DNA of 50,735 nt, taken from an uncultured Pelagibacteraceae bacterium (lineage in GTDB: Bacteria; Pseudomonadota; Alphaproteobacteria; Pelagibacterales; Pelagibacteraceae). The number at the start of each line of letters is the position of its first letter. The first letter of the stretch is position 1. This document shows, piece by piece, positions 17,592-27,027 of this stretch. Where the stretch lies: assembly GCA_902570785.1 (NCBI GenBank), contig CACFZK010000008.1:1-50735 (forward strand), written 5' to 3'. Made by a program: the position numbers and the translations under genes. The notes under the pieces are model-generated. The model made no database searches, had not been told where the DNA came from, and saw only the letters and a list, made by a program, of their open reading frames with translations.

Positions 17592-18927
17592 AATATTAAA
17601 ATTTAGTTTATTTATTAGTATTTTTACTCTACTTTTTGGATGCTCTTTTCAAAATTCTGGTGGTTTTTTCGAAAATAAATTAGAGGAATTTGAAAAAGAA
17701 ATTCAAAGGAAGAATTCAAAAGTTGTTTTTGCTCCACTAAAAAAATTTAACAAAGAAGTTTCTGGAGTTACCCTTAAAAATTTAGACAACCCAATACGAA
17801 CAAAAAAATGGACAGAAAATGGATTAAATATTAATAATAATATACCTAATATTTTTTATAAAAATAATAAAAACATTTTTTTTAAAAGTAAAAAAATTGG
17901 TAAAAATAAATTTAAATTATCAAATACTTTTTCTGAACCCTTAATACAACAGGACAAAATTTTTGTTTCTGACTTTTCAGGTAATATTTATAATTACTCG
18001 ATCACTGAAAAAAGACTTATTTGGAAATTTAATTTTTATAAAAACAGGTACAAAAATTTCCCAATTGAGACAAAATTAAAATTATCAAAAAATAATTTAG
18101 TAATTTCTGATAATCTTGGTTACCTATATTGTTTAAATATTGATACAACAAAAATTAAATGGGCTAAAAATTATGGTATTGCATTTAATTCTAATTTAAA
18201 AATATATGATGGAAAAATATTTTCTTTAAATCAAGATAATAAGCTTTATATTACCAATGAAGCTGATGGAAACCAGATTTTAGGTCTAGAAACATTTCCT
18301 ACTTTTTTAAAAACTACTTATAAAACCAATATTAGTTTAGATGGTAACAATATCTTTTTCATTACCTCCAATGGTGAACTTTATTCAATAAATCATTCTT
18401 TAAATAATATTAATTGGCTATCGAATATAATTTCAAAAAATAATGTAGGAAGTACTGAATTATTCTATTCTTCACCAATAGTGAGTAAAAATGGAAAAAT
18501 CTTTTTTAGTAGTTCAGTATCAACATACTCAATTAATAGTACCAACGGTTCAATAATCTGGGAATTACCTTTCTCAACTAATCTAAGACCTATTGTTACA
18601 GATCAATTTGTTTTTTTAGCTTCAAAAGATGGTTTTTTTGTTAATATTGATAATCAAACTGGAAAAGTAAACTGGTCTAGAAATTTATTTAATGAAAAAA
18701 GCAAACCTAAAAAAAAAAAAGTTGGAGAGATTATATCAATATTGCTTGCGTCTGATCAGATTTTAGCTACTACTTCAAATGGTTACTTTTTGTTTATTGA
18801 TTATAAAAGTGGAAAATTAATTAATTATGCAAAAGCTTCAAAATCTGGTTTTTACTCTAGTCCAGTTATTGTAAATAACATGATCCATGCAATTGATAAT
18901 AAGCTTAGGCTTTTAATCTTTAATTAG
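17584..18927 (+). CDS. bamB: BamB-like outer membrane assembly lipoprotein (PQQ/beta-propeller)
   Basis: 447 aa. A lipoprotein signal peptide with lipobox LLFGC (Cys20) is followed by a beta-propeller of PQQ-like repeats (for example VSDFSGNIYNY, ISDNLGYLYCLNID, ASKDGFFVNIDNQTGKVNW). In E. coli BamB is the propeller subunit of the BAM complex that inserts outer-membrane proteins such as LptD. An Asn/Lys-rich spacer of about 90 residues precedes the propeller. Der (engA), which often follows bamB, is absent here; the convergent purF stop overlaps by 8 bases. Confidence 0.82.
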   Translation: MNKILKFSLFISIFTLLFGCSFQNSGGFFENKLEEFEKEIQRKNSKVVFAPLKKFNKEVSGVTLKNLDNPIRTKKWTENGLNINNNIPNIFYKNNKNIFFKSKKIGKNKFKLSNTFSEPLIQQDKIFVSDFSGNIYNYSITEKRLIWKFNFYKNRYKNFPIETKLKLSKNNLVISDNLGYLYCLNIDTTKIKWAKNYGIAFNSNLKIYDGKIFSLNQDNKLYITNEADGNQILGLETFPTFLKTTYKTNISLDGNNIFFITSNGELYSINHSLNNINWLSNIISKNNVGSTELFYSSPIVSKNGKIFFSSSVSTYSINSTNGSIIWELPFSTNLRPIVTDQFVFLASKDGFFVNIDNQTGKVNWSRNLFNEKSKPKKKKVGEIISILLASDQILATTSNGYFLFIDYKSGKLINYAKASKSGFYSSPVIVNNMIHAIDNKLRLLIFN

Positions 18928-20356
18928 AAGATTTTCCACTTAAAAAAGATAATTGACTTACAATTTTGTTTTCATTTTGATCAACTCTTTTGATTGGATA
19001 TTCACCTGTAAAATAGTGATCAGAAAATTGTGGATACAGATTATTTCTTTTTTCAGAGCACAAAGCTTCGTATAGACCATTTAGACTTAGAAAGCTTAAT
19101 GTATCGGCTCCAATAAATTTTTTCATTTCTTTCAAATTTTTATTAGCTGCTAGAAGTTCCTTTTTAGACGGCATATCAATACCATAAAAATCTGGATATT
19201 TAATTTCTGGGCAAGCGATTTTTACATGTACTTCTTTTGCACCTGCCTCATAAAGCATCTTAACGATTTTGAAACATGTAGTGCCTCTTACAAGTGAGTC
19301 ATCAATCAGTACAATTGATTTATTTTTGATGCAGGACATATTTGCACTAAGCTTAAGTTTTACACCAAGACTTCTAATATTTTGAGTTGGTTCAATAAAA
19401 GTTCTACCGACATAATGATTTCTAATTAAACCAACCTCAAAGTTCATTTTTTTGTTTTGAGCGTAACCTAAAGCAGCAGGAACCCCTGAGTCAGGTACAG
19501 GAACAACTATTTCTCCCACATCTTCTGATTCTTTAGCTAATACAAGACCTAATTTTTTTCTATACTCGTAGGCACTTTTTCCGTTTAAAAGGCTGTCTGG
19601 CCTTGCAAAATAAATGTATTCAAAAACACATGGCCTACTTTTCTTTTTAGGGAATGGTTTAAGGCTCTGTATATTATTATCTTCGACAATTACGATTTCT
19701 CCATTTTCAATTTCTCTAATAAACTTTGCCCCAATTATATCTAATGCACATGTTTCTGATGCTAAAACGTATTTGTTTTTGAGCTTTCCTAAAATCAATG
19801 GTCTTATACCCAACGGATCTCTTACGCCAATAAGTTTTTTATTTGTGATCATGGTAAGAGCATATCCACCTTGAATTTGAAAAAGTGCATCAATTATTTT
19901 GTCAATAATTTTTAATCTTTTAGATTTTGCAATTAATTGTACAATAGTTTCTGTATCACTCGTTGTTCTGAAGATTGCTCCATCTTTTACTAAATCTTCT
20001 CTTAAACGTAATGCATTTGTTAAATTACCATTATGTGCAATTGCTATTCCTCCTCCGTGAAGATCGGCAAAGAAGGGTTGTATATTTCTTAAAGAAGTTT
20101 CTCCAGATGTCGAATAACGGTTGTGACCCAAAGCAAATCTACCTGGAAGTTTTTTTAATACATCTTTATTTGTAAAATTATCACCGACTAATCCCTGTCT
20201 TTTTTCAGAATGAAAGTTTTTTCCGTCGAAAGATACTATTCCACAACCTTCCTGACCTCTATGTTGTAAAGCATGAAGACCTAAAGCAGTTAAAGCAGAA
20301 GCATCTTCGATATCATGAATTCCAAAAACACCACACTTTTCCTTAATTTTTTTCAT
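18920..20356 (-). CDS. purF: Amidophosphoribosyltransferase
   Basis: 478 aa. First step of purine synthesis: PRPP + glutamine to phosphoribosylamine. The class II glutaminase nucleophile is Cys8 (EKCGVFGI), exposed after removal of a short propeptide; HRGQEGCG and GHNRYST follow. The PRPP loop is VLIDDSLVRGTT. The ATG at 20356 is preferred; an in-frame TTG at 20359 abuts the cvpA stop. It is the last gene of the cvpA-purF pair. Confidence 0.97.
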   Translation of the reverse strand: MKKIKEKCGVFGIHDIEDASALTALGLHALQHRGQEGCGIVSFDGKNFHSEKRQGLVGDNFTNKDVLKKLPGRFALGHNRYSTSGETSLRNIQPFFADLHGGGIAIAHNGNLTNALRLREDLVKDGAIFRTTSDTETIVQLIAKSKRLKIIDKIIDALFQIQGGYALTMITNKKLIGVRDPLGIRPLILGKLKNKYVLASETCALDIIGAKFIREIENGEIVIVEDNNIQSLKPFPKKKSRPCVFEYIYFARPDSLLNGKSAYEYRKKLGLVLAKESEDVGEIVVPVPDSGVPAALGYAQNKKMNFEVGLIRNHYVGRTFIEPTQNIRSLGVKLKLSANMSCIKNKSIVLIDDSLVRGTTCFKIVKMLYEAGAKEVHVKIACPEIKYPDFYGIDMPSKKELLAANKNLKEMKKFIGADTLSFLSLNGLYEALCSEKRNNLYPQFSDHYFTGEYPIKRVDQNENKIVSQLSFLSGKSSN

Positions 20357-20359
20357 CAA

Positions 20360-20908
20360 TTAAATTTTTTCTATTTCTTTTTTTGTATCGTCCAAGTCAT
20401 CCTTGCTTGGAAATTCTTCAACTAAAATCTGGCTACCTTTTTCAGTAATTGCAAAAAAGTATGAATTAGACAAATTAATATCCCATTTTTCATACGAATA
20501 AAACCAATTTACGATTGAAAAGATACACACAATGAAAATATACCCCTTAAATATACCAAAGAAAAAACCAAAAACTTTATCAACCGATCCCATCCCAGTG
20601 TATGAAAATAATCGCCCAATAGCTTTACCTAAAAGAATCAATATAAATAATGCTATTATATAAACAGCTATTCCCAACCCTATTTCTAAAATAAAATTAT
20701 TATTAATATAATCAGACAAGTATGGTTCTACTCTAGGAACTAAAATTATTGTGACAACTAATGCCAAAACCCATTTCAAAAAAGAAATAAGACTTAAAAA
20801 AAAACCTTTTGAAAAGCATTGTAAAGAAAAGTAAATTACCAAAATAAGAAAAATAATATCAAATAAGACTACTTTCTCACTTACAAAAGCAATTATATTA
20901 TCAAACAT
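20360..20908 (-). CDS. cvpA: CvpA family membrane protein
   Basis: 182 aa with four predicted membrane helices (about 13-35, 38-60, 75-97, 110-135). The segments FSKGFFLSLISFLKWVLALV and GKAIGRLFSYTGMGSVDKVFG include the family's G-R/D pattern. CvpA was named for colicin V production and is now linked to envelope stress tolerance; its molecular activity is unsettled. The cvpA-purF pairing is conserved in many proteobacteria. It overlaps the upstream RND gene by 8 bases. Confidence 0.88.
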   Translation of the reverse strand: MFDNIIAFVSEKVVLFDIIFLILVIYFSLQCFSKGFFLSLISFLKWVLALVVTIILVPRVEPYLSDYINNNFILEIGLGIAVYIIALFILILLGKAIGRLFSYTGMGSVDKVFGFFFGIFKGYIFIVCIFSIVNWFYSYEKWDINLSNSYFFAITEKGSQILVEEFPSKDDLDDTKKEIEKI

Positions 20909-23393
20909 TCTTAAATGGTGTAAAAGTAAGTATTAGTCTAGGTAGTAAAGTTAAAACAGAAATCATGGCTAGCAACATTGCTATACCAGTAAAAATCCCA
21001 AAATATATTGTTGGAATAAAATTAGATAACACTAATATTGAGAAACCAAATACGATTGTAATTGATGTATTCAATATAGCTACACCAACAGTATTATGAC
21101 ATTTTTCTAATGTTTTATAATAATCCTTAATTTCTGCAAATTCTTCTTTAAATCTGTAAATGTAATGAATGCTATTATCAACTGCTATTCCAATCGTAAT
21201 AGCAGCTATTGTAATTGTCATCATATCTAATGGAATACCAAGAAGACCAATTATTCCTAAAATTAAAAATGCAGCCATAAAATTTGGAACTACACCAATT
21301 AGAGCTAAAGTTACATTTCTAAAAAGTATTAGAAACATTATTGTAATACCAGCCATTACAACTCCTAAAGTCAAAATTTGCGATTTAAATAAGCTTTGTA
21401 ACAAGTTGTTGAATAAAATAAGAACACCGGCTAATTTATACTCATTGGGTTTTAATCCAAGTTTATTTTCTAAATCATTATTTATTTTTTTTATTAACTC
21501 ATTTCTTCTCAAATCCTCTTTTGAGTCTAAAATTCTAAGCCCAATTCTAGCTTCATTATTTTTAATTGAAATATATGGATCAATTACCTCTTTTTTAATT
21601 GCATCGGGAATTTTTGTATAAAGGACACCCATTTCTAGTCCTTCTAATTTCTTATTGCCTGTAAGGTCTTCCGCAACCCTAACAATTGATGCAAAAGATA
21701 TGACCTTACCAATAGAATCTATATTATCTAAATAATCATGAACCGAAGTAATTTTGTCAATTTTATCCCTTGTAAACCAATACTTAGAATCATCTTCATC
21801 TTGCTCCCCCCAGTCGTCATCTAAATCATCCTCCCCATTTACCTTTGGAAATTTTATGATCACATTGAGAGGCGTTGTTCCTCCTAATTCTTCATCTATC
21901 AACTTCATTCCTTTATATATCTCTGTTTTTTTATCAAAATAGTTAATGAAGCTATTCTCTACCTCAAGTTTAGAAATACCCAAGACGCTTATTATTATAA
22001 CAATCAAAGAGGTACCATAAATTATTCTGGTATTTTTCTGTGCTACTTTGCTCAAGAAGGATGTGATAACGGATTTTTTTTGATCTCTAAAATTTTGATT
22101 ATTATTACTTAGAATATTTAAAATTGATGGCAATAAAGTAAAAGTTACTAACATTGAAACCAACAATCCAACTGTCATCATCCAACCAAAATCAATAATA
22201 GGTTTTATCCCGCTAAAAATTAAAGATAGAAAAGCACAAATAGTTGTTAAAACCGTATAAAGAATTGGGTAAAACATTTTTCTTGATGTCCATGTAAGAG
22301 CTTCACTATTTGATGTATTAGGATTTTCTTTTCTGAATTGGAGATATCTAACACTCATGTGTATGTTCATTGCCATGGTTAAAATCAACATTAAAGCAAT
22401 AAAATTGGAAGAAATAACTGTTACTTTCCATCCAACAAAACCCAAAAAACCAATCATAATTAAAACTGAAAAAAAACAACTTAATAAAGGTACGAATACC
22501 CAAATTATACTCCTGAATACGAACCAAAGGGTTGCGATAATGAACAAGAAAACTCCAGCCCCAAAAACTATAATGTCATTCTTAATAAATGTCATCATAT
22601 CATCAGCAATCATGGGAATTCCACCAAGATGAATTATAGGATACAAGTCTGCTGTACTTTTTTCAATTTTCCCAGGTGAGGGATGGTTTGAAATTATCTT
22701 TCTTATTTGATTTATATTGTTGTGGTTTTTTTTATTATATATTTTTTTATAAGCGTCGTATTCTTTTAAAAAAATATTATACGTTTTTTTTTCTTCTGAA
22801 GAAAACTCTCTTTTCGATTTTCTATCTAAATAATCATTTTTAGTATCCACTAATTTAGCTAATTTTTTATCAGGTTTTATGTAAACCAGGATCCCACTTG
22901 TTTTTCCATCATTACTTATTACAAATTCTTTATATATCGGGCTATTAATAATTTCATCAAAACCTCTGTCAAAATTCACATCTGTACTTGATAAAGTTTT
23001 AAAATTTTTAATTCTATCTGCTAATGGATCATCATTATTTTTTAGAAGCGGAACATCTAGAATTGTTATTACATTATCTACCCAATCAAGATTCTCCAGT
23101 GAATTTTTTAAAAGTTTAAGATTATTAATTGTACTTTCTGACTTAAAATTCAAATCCTCACCAGGAGAATGAGTGTAAGTTAAAACCAAAAAATCTTTAG
23201 ATCCATATTTTTTATTTACCTCTCTTAAATATTTAAGATCTGGATCATTTTCTAAAAGCAAAGTATCAGAAGAGGCATCCAATTGAAAAAATTTGGTAAA
23301 ATATCCAAATGTTAATAGAATTATAATTAATATAGCAAAAGTAAATCTTGGCTTTTCAATAACTGTATTTTTGTAAAATTTTGAAACGATCAC
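20901..23393 (-). CDS. RND/MMPL-superfamily exporter (COG1033 type)
   Basis: 830 aa, 12 predicted membrane helices in two repeats of 1+5. Each half has a large periplasmic domain (about 35-255 and 475-640) and a sterol-sensing-like block. Segments such as MTITIAAITIGIAVDNSIHYIYRF and LTMAMNIHMSVRYL lie in the helix-4 proton-relay region. The family includes hopanoid/lipid transporters (HpnN) and uncharacterised exporters; no adaptor or outer-membrane gene is next to it. An acidic loop (DDDWGEQDEDD) is notable. It sits between dnaB and cvpA, where alr and radA are found in many relatives. Confidence 0.88.
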   Translation of the reverse strand: MIVSKFYKNTVIEKPRFTFAILIIILLTFGYFTKFFQLDASSDTLLLENDPDLKYLREVNKKYGSKDFLVLTYTHSPGEDLNFKSESTINNLKLLKNSLENLDWVDNVITILDVPLLKNNDDPLADRIKNFKTLSSTDVNFDRGFDEIINSPIYKEFVISNDGKTSGILVYIKPDKKLAKLVDTKNDYLDRKSKREFSSEEKKTYNIFLKEYDAYKKIYNKKNHNNINQIRKIISNHPSPGKIEKSTADLYPIIHLGGIPMIADDMMTFIKNDIIVFGAGVFLFIIATLWFVFRSIIWVFVPLLSCFFSVLIMIGFLGFVGWKVTVISSNFIALMLILTMAMNIHMSVRYLQFRKENPNTSNSEALTWTSRKMFYPILYTVLTTICAFLSLIFSGIKPIIDFGWMMTVGLLVSMLVTFTLLPSILNILSNNNQNFRDQKKSVITSFLSKVAQKNTRIIYGTSLIVIIISVLGISKLEVENSFINYFDKKTEIYKGMKLIDEELGGTTPLNVIIKFPKVNGEDDLDDDWGEQDEDDSKYWFTRDKIDKITSVHDYLDNIDSIGKVISFASIVRVAEDLTGNKKLEGLEMGVLYTKIPDAIKKEVIDPYISIKNNEARIGLRILDSKEDLRRNELIKKINNDLENKLGLKPNEYKLAGVLILFNNLLQSLFKSQILTLGVVMAGITIMFLILFRNVTLALIGVVPNFMAAFLILGIIGLLGIPLDMMTITIAAITIGIAVDNSIHYIYRFKEEFAEIKDYYKTLEKCHNTVGVAILNTSITIVFGFSILVLSNFIPTIYFGIFTGIAMLLAMISVLTLLPRLILTFTPFKNV

Positions 23394-23439
23394 TTGTTAA
23401 GATATAGCTTAAATAGAGTTAATTTAAAATTAATTATTT

Positions 23440-24870
23440 TTACCCAGTTTTTGAGGCATCTTTAAATTTAGTGTAAATACCTTCAAACTCTACCTTGATG
23501 TTTCCAGTGGGCCCATGCCTTTGTTTGCCGATAATAATATCCGCCTGACCTTTAATTTCACTCATTTTAGATTGCCATTCTCCGTATTCTATAGTGCCCA
23601 TCTTAGGCTCTTTATTCATTAGATAATACTCCTCTCTAAAAACAAACATAACAACGTCCGCATCTTGTTCTATTGATCCTGATTCCCTTAAATCTGAAAG
23701 TAGAGGTTTCTTATCATCTCTTGCTTCAACAGCCCTGGACAACTGTGATAGCGCAAGCACAGGAACACCTAGTTCTTTTGCTAAAGCTTTTAAACCTTGT
23801 GTAATTTCAGATATCTCTTGAACTCTGCCGTCAAATCTTTTATTTCCAGTGGTCATCAACTGTATATAATCAACAACTATTAAGTCCAAACCAAAAAGTC
23901 TTTTTATTCGTCTTGCCCTGTTCGAAAGTGCAGAAATTGAAATTGCAGGTGTTTCATCTATATAAAGAGGAAGCTCATGAATACTTCTTGAGGTTTCAAT
24001 TAATCTATTAAATTCTTCCTCAGATACTTTCCCTTTTCTTATATCATTTGATTTAATTTTTGCTTGCTCTGATAAAATTCTTGTTGAAAGTTGCTCTGAT
24101 GACATTTCAAGTGAAAAGAATGCAACTGATGATTTTTTATTTTCATTCGATATTTTTTTTGATGCAAAATAAGCTATATTTGTTGCTAATGCTGTTTTTC
24201 CCATTGACGGCCTCCCTGCAATTATCACTAAATCAGACTTATGAAGACCACCAAGCCTATCATCTAAATCAGTAAGACCAGTTGGAACTCCAACTATTCC
24301 CTTATCATTTTTCATTGCATTTGTGGCCATTTCAATTGTTTGATCTAAAGCCTGGTTAAATTTCAAAAATGATTGATTGAAGGTTCCTCTTTCTGCCAAA
24401 TCGAATAAAGATTTTTCAGTATCTTGTATAATAACCTCCCCTGATTTTTCTGTTGCGTCATCCAGTGAATCATCATTTAAAATTTGAGAGATTTTCACCA
24501 GCTCACGTCTAACAAATTTTTCATGAATAATTTTTGCATAATCAATAGCCTGTTTAGTTGATGAGGAAAATCTTGTTAATTTTACTAGGTATTCTGTTCC
24601 ACCAATTTCTGAAAGTCCCGCATCTTTTTGTAAAGAATTTTTAAGTGTAATAGGATTTGCAATCATTCCTTTATTATGCAGGTTTTCAATGAGGCTAAAA
24701 ATTTTTGAATGTATAGGATCATAAAATTCATTTCTATTTACTATATTAGAAATTTCGTCAATTATATCATTGTTAACTAATATCGAACCGATCAAGGCTT
24801 GTTCTGCTTCTAAGTTCGAAGGTAAAATTTTACTACCGTCTATATTATTATTAGTATTGAGACTTTCCAT
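23440..24870 (-). CDS. dnaB: Replicative DNA helicase DnaB
   Basis: 476 aa. Hexameric 5'-3' helicase at the replication fork. N-terminal primase-interacting domain about 15-120, linker, then the RecA-like motor with Walker A GRPSMGKTA (219-227), FFSLEMSSEQL, LIVVDYIQLM (Walker B), LSQLSRAVEARDDKKP and SDLRESGSIEQDADVV. No intein is present. It is the fourth gene of the rpsF-rpsR-rplI-dnaB block; 82 bases separate it from rplI, with a weak A/T hairpin at about 24910-24930 in that gap. Confidence 0.97.
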   Translation of the reverse strand: MESLNTNNNIDGSKILPSNLEAEQALIGSILVNNDIIDEISNIVNRNEFYDPIHSKIFSLIENLHNKGMIANPITLKNSLQKDAGLSEIGGTEYLVKLTRFSSSTKQAIDYAKIIHEKFVRRELVKISQILNDDSLDDATEKSGEVIIQDTEKSLFDLAERGTFNQSFLKFNQALDQTIEMATNAMKNDKGIVGVPTGLTDLDDRLGGLHKSDLVIIAGRPSMGKTALATNIAYFASKKISNENKKSSVAFFSLEMSSEQLSTRILSEQAKIKSNDIRKGKVSEEEFNRLIETSRSIHELPLYIDETPAISISALSNRARRIKRLFGLDLIVVDYIQLMTTGNKRFDGRVQEISEITQGLKALAKELGVPVLALSQLSRAVEARDDKKPLLSDLRESGSIEQDADVVMFVFREEYYLMNKEPKMGTIEYGEWQSKMSEIKGQADIIIGKQRHGPTGNIKVEFEGIYTKFKDASKTG

Positions 24871-24952
24871 TTGGTAAAACTTATATGAAAGAAGCAGGAT
24901 TTAAATATAAAAGTTATCAACTTTTTTTTTATACTGTGGAAAAAAATAGTTT

Positions 24953-25408
24953 TTACTTTGAATCTTTTTTTTCAACCATTACATGTAATTCAGCAACAAG
25001 ATCAGAATGTAAATTTATGGTTAAAGAAAACTTTCCCACTTTGTTTATCTCTTGTTTTAAATCTAATTGTGAAGGATGAATTGTTTCTTCAAAATTTTCA
25101 ATAAAGTACTTTGAGATTTCTTTAGGTTTAATTGCTGCAAATAAATCTCCGTTTTCTTTTGTTTCTTTTTTAAAAATAAGTTTTTTGTTTTTAATTTTTT
25201 CTAAAACTTTTTTAGCAGATTTCTTTAATTCTATATTTTTCTTATTTATTTCATCTTTTTTCTTATTAACAAAATCAATATTATTTTTATCTGCTCTTAG
25301 AGCTTTTCCTAATTTTAGAAGAAAATTTCTTCCATACCCATCTTTCACATCTACGATCTCACCAATCTTGCCCAGGTTTCTTATATCTTCTAATAATATA
25401 ATTTGCAT
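24953..25408 (-). CDS. rplI: 50S ribosomal protein L9
   Basis: 151 aa. Binds 23S rRNA near the L1 stalk. The N-terminal domain carries the L9 signature (LLEDIRNLGKIGEIVDVKDGYGRNFLL). A long lysine-rich connecting helix (about 42-80) leads to the C-terminal domain. The start is one base from the rpsR stop. Confidence 0.97.
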   Translation of the reverse strand: MQIILLEDIRNLGKIGEIVDVKDGYGRNFLLKLGKALRADKNNIDFVNKKKDEINKKNIELKKSAKKVLEKIKNKKLIFKKETKENGDLFAAIKPKEISKYFIENFEETIHPSQLDLKQEINKVGKFSLTINLHSDLVAELHVMVEKKDSK

Positions 25409-25678
25409 TTATACCAATCCTAGTATTTTAGCTCTTTTTATAGCTAACGATAATTCTCTTTGTTTACTTTGAGAGACGGAGGTTATTCTAGATGGAAGAA
25501 TTTTCCCAGTATCTGAAATATATTTTTTTATTAATTTAATATTTTTATAATCAACAACTGGCCCATTCTTTACTGATAGTGGGCAATTCTTTTTAAATCT
25601 CATGTCAGGTTTCTGAAATAAACTTAGTTTATTGCTAAAACCACCGCTTTTTCTTTGCTTTCTTTTATCCCGTCTCAT
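25409..25678 (-). CDS. rpsR: 30S ribosomal protein S18
   Basis: 89 aa. Pairs with S6 on the 30S platform. Contains CPLSVKNGPVVDYKNIKLIKK then YISDTGKILPSRIT, the usual S18 core. A basic N-terminal extension (MRRDKRKQRKSG) precedes it. Overlaps rpsF by 4 bases. Confidence 0.97.
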   Translation of the reverse strand: MRRDKRKQRKSGGFSNKLSLFQKPDMRFKKNCPLSVKNGPVVDYKNIKLIKKYISDTGKILPSRITSVSQSKQRELSLAIKRAKILGLV

Positions 25679-26004
25679 TCACTCTTTTCCATTTGGAAGT
25701 ATTCTTTTTTTAAATCTAGTTTATTATATTTTACTGTTAAATATCTTATTACATTATTGTCTATTGAAAGTTTGTTCTCTACATTTTTAATCGAGTCTTC
25801 TTTTTCGCTTTCAAATTTAAAATGAACAAATATTCCTTTTTTATTATTGTTAATTTTAGATGCTAAATTTAATAAACCCCATTTTTCAGTTTTTAAAATT
25901 TTGCCGCTCTCATTAATCAAATCAGAATATTTTGTTATTAAGTTTTCAACCTCTTTGTTAGAAAGATCCTGTTTTCCAATGAATGTATGCTCGTAAAATG
26001 CCAT
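25675..26004 (-). CDS. rpsF: 30S ribosomal protein S6
   Basis: 109 aa. Starts MAFYEHTFIGKQDLS and has the S6 KTEKWGLLNLASKINNNKKG core. First gene of the minus-strand block rpsF-rpsR-rplI-dnaB. It overlaps rpsR by 4 bases, matching the S6:S18 dimer stoichiometry. Confidence 0.96.
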   Translation of the reverse strand: MAFYEHTFIGKQDLSNKEVENLITKYSDLINESGKILKTEKWGLLNLASKINNNKKGIFVHFKFESEKEDSIKNVENKLSIDNNVIRYLTVKYNKLDLKKEYFQMEKSE

Positions 26005-26034
26005 TTTCTTAGTATATTAATTTTTAAAAAACGT

Positions 26035-26063
26035 CTTATACTATTTAAAATTTGTTTATACAA
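26035..26063 (-). promoter_or_regulatory. Probable rpsF operon promoter
   Basis: On the minus strand TTGTAT (26063-26058), 17 bases, TATAAG (26040-26035), about 31 bases before the rpsF start. It lies in the 93-base divergent gap shared with fabD. Two good hexamers at ideal spacing, but in A/T-rich sequence. Confidence 0.5.
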
Positions 26064-26097
26064 TAGTAATATTAGTGTTTAATCGCTAAAAAACAAA

Positions 26098-27027
26098 ATG
26101 AAAGCTCTAATATTTCCCGGTCAAGGTTCTCAATCTGTAGGTATGGGCCACCAACTTTACAAAAATTTTAACTTAGTTAAAAAAGTTTTTCAGGAGGCTG
26201 ATGAAAAATTAAATTATTCAATTTCAAAAATTATTCTTGAAGGACCAGAAGCAGATTTAAAACTTACAAAAAATACACAGCCGGCAATTTTGACAATAAG
26301 TTATTCAATATTTAAATTAATATCAGAAGAATTTCAAATTAACCTTAAAAAAGATTTTATTTTTTTTGCTGGCCATTCCCTTGGTGAATATAGTGCACTC
26401 GTTGCGTCTGGGTCTTTATTATTTTCTGATGCAATTTTATTATTGCATCAAAGAGGAAAATTTATGCAGGAAGCAGTGCCAAACGGCAAAGGTTCTATGC
26501 TTGCAATTATGGGTCTAAGTTTAAATGAAATAAATAAATTTATAGTCGAGATAGGTAAAGACAAAGGTGTTTGCGAGGTGGCTAATGACAATTCTAATTC
26601 ACAAATTATATTGAGTGGTGACAAATCTGCAATAGATGAAATTAGTAAAATTTTAAAAAATAATAAAAAAAAATCTATTTATTTACCCGTAAGTGCCCCA
26701 TTTCATTGCTCACTAATGAAACCTGCTGCAGAAAAAATGAAAAATAATATACTAGACACAAATCTTAATATCCCAAATGTAAAAATAGTTAGTAACGTTA
26801 CTGCAGAGGCTACCAAAAACCCTGATGAAATTAAAAAACTTCTAATTGAACAAATATATTCAAAGGTAAGATGGAGAGAAAGTATAGAATATATGGTAAA
26901 TAATGGAGTAAAAGAATTTATTGAGTTAGGACCAGGAAAGGTATTATCAGGTTTGGTTAAGAGAACTAATGACAAAGTTTTGTCTAAAAGTTTAAATACG
27001 ATCGATGAAATTAAAAATTTAAAATGA
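26098..27027 (+). CDS. fabD: Malonyl-CoA:ACP transacylase
   Basis: 309 aa. Loads malonyl groups from CoA onto acyl carrier protein for fatty acid elongation. Opens ALIFPGQGSQSVGMG. The nucleophile is Ser94 in GHSLGEYSA. The second catalytic residue is His in SAPFHCSLMKPA. The C-terminal FIELGPGKVLSGL is conserved. First gene of fabD-fabG-acpP-gmk, overlapping fabG by 4 bases. Confidence 0.97.
   Translation: MKALIFPGQGSQSVGMGHQLYKNFNLVKKVFQEADEKLNYSISKIILEGPEADLKLTKNTQPAILTISYSIFKLISEEFQINLKKDFIFFAGHSLGEYSALVASGSLLFSDAILLLHQRGKFMQEAVPNGKGSMLAIMGLSLNEINKFIVEIGKDKGVCEVANDNSNSQIILSGDKSAIDEISKILKNNKKKSIYLPVSAPFHCSLMKPAAEKMKNNILDTNLNIPNVKIVSNVTAEATKNPDEIKKLLIEQIYSKVRWRESIEYMVNNGVKEFIELGPGKVLSGLVKRTNDKVLSKSLNTIDEIKNLK

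Noticed and set aside
21169-21621. 150-codon open frame on the plus strand inside the RND exporter gene
   Set aside because: It is antisense to a membrane protein gene, has no recognisable domain or ribosome-binding site, and its composition mirrors the codon pattern of the opposite strand.
24914-24943. DnaA-box-like sequences (TTATCAACT, TGTGGAAAA) between rplI and dnaB
   Set aside because: Only two loose matches in A/T-rich sequence, no cluster, no nearby origin genes such as dnaA, parAB, gidA or hemE.
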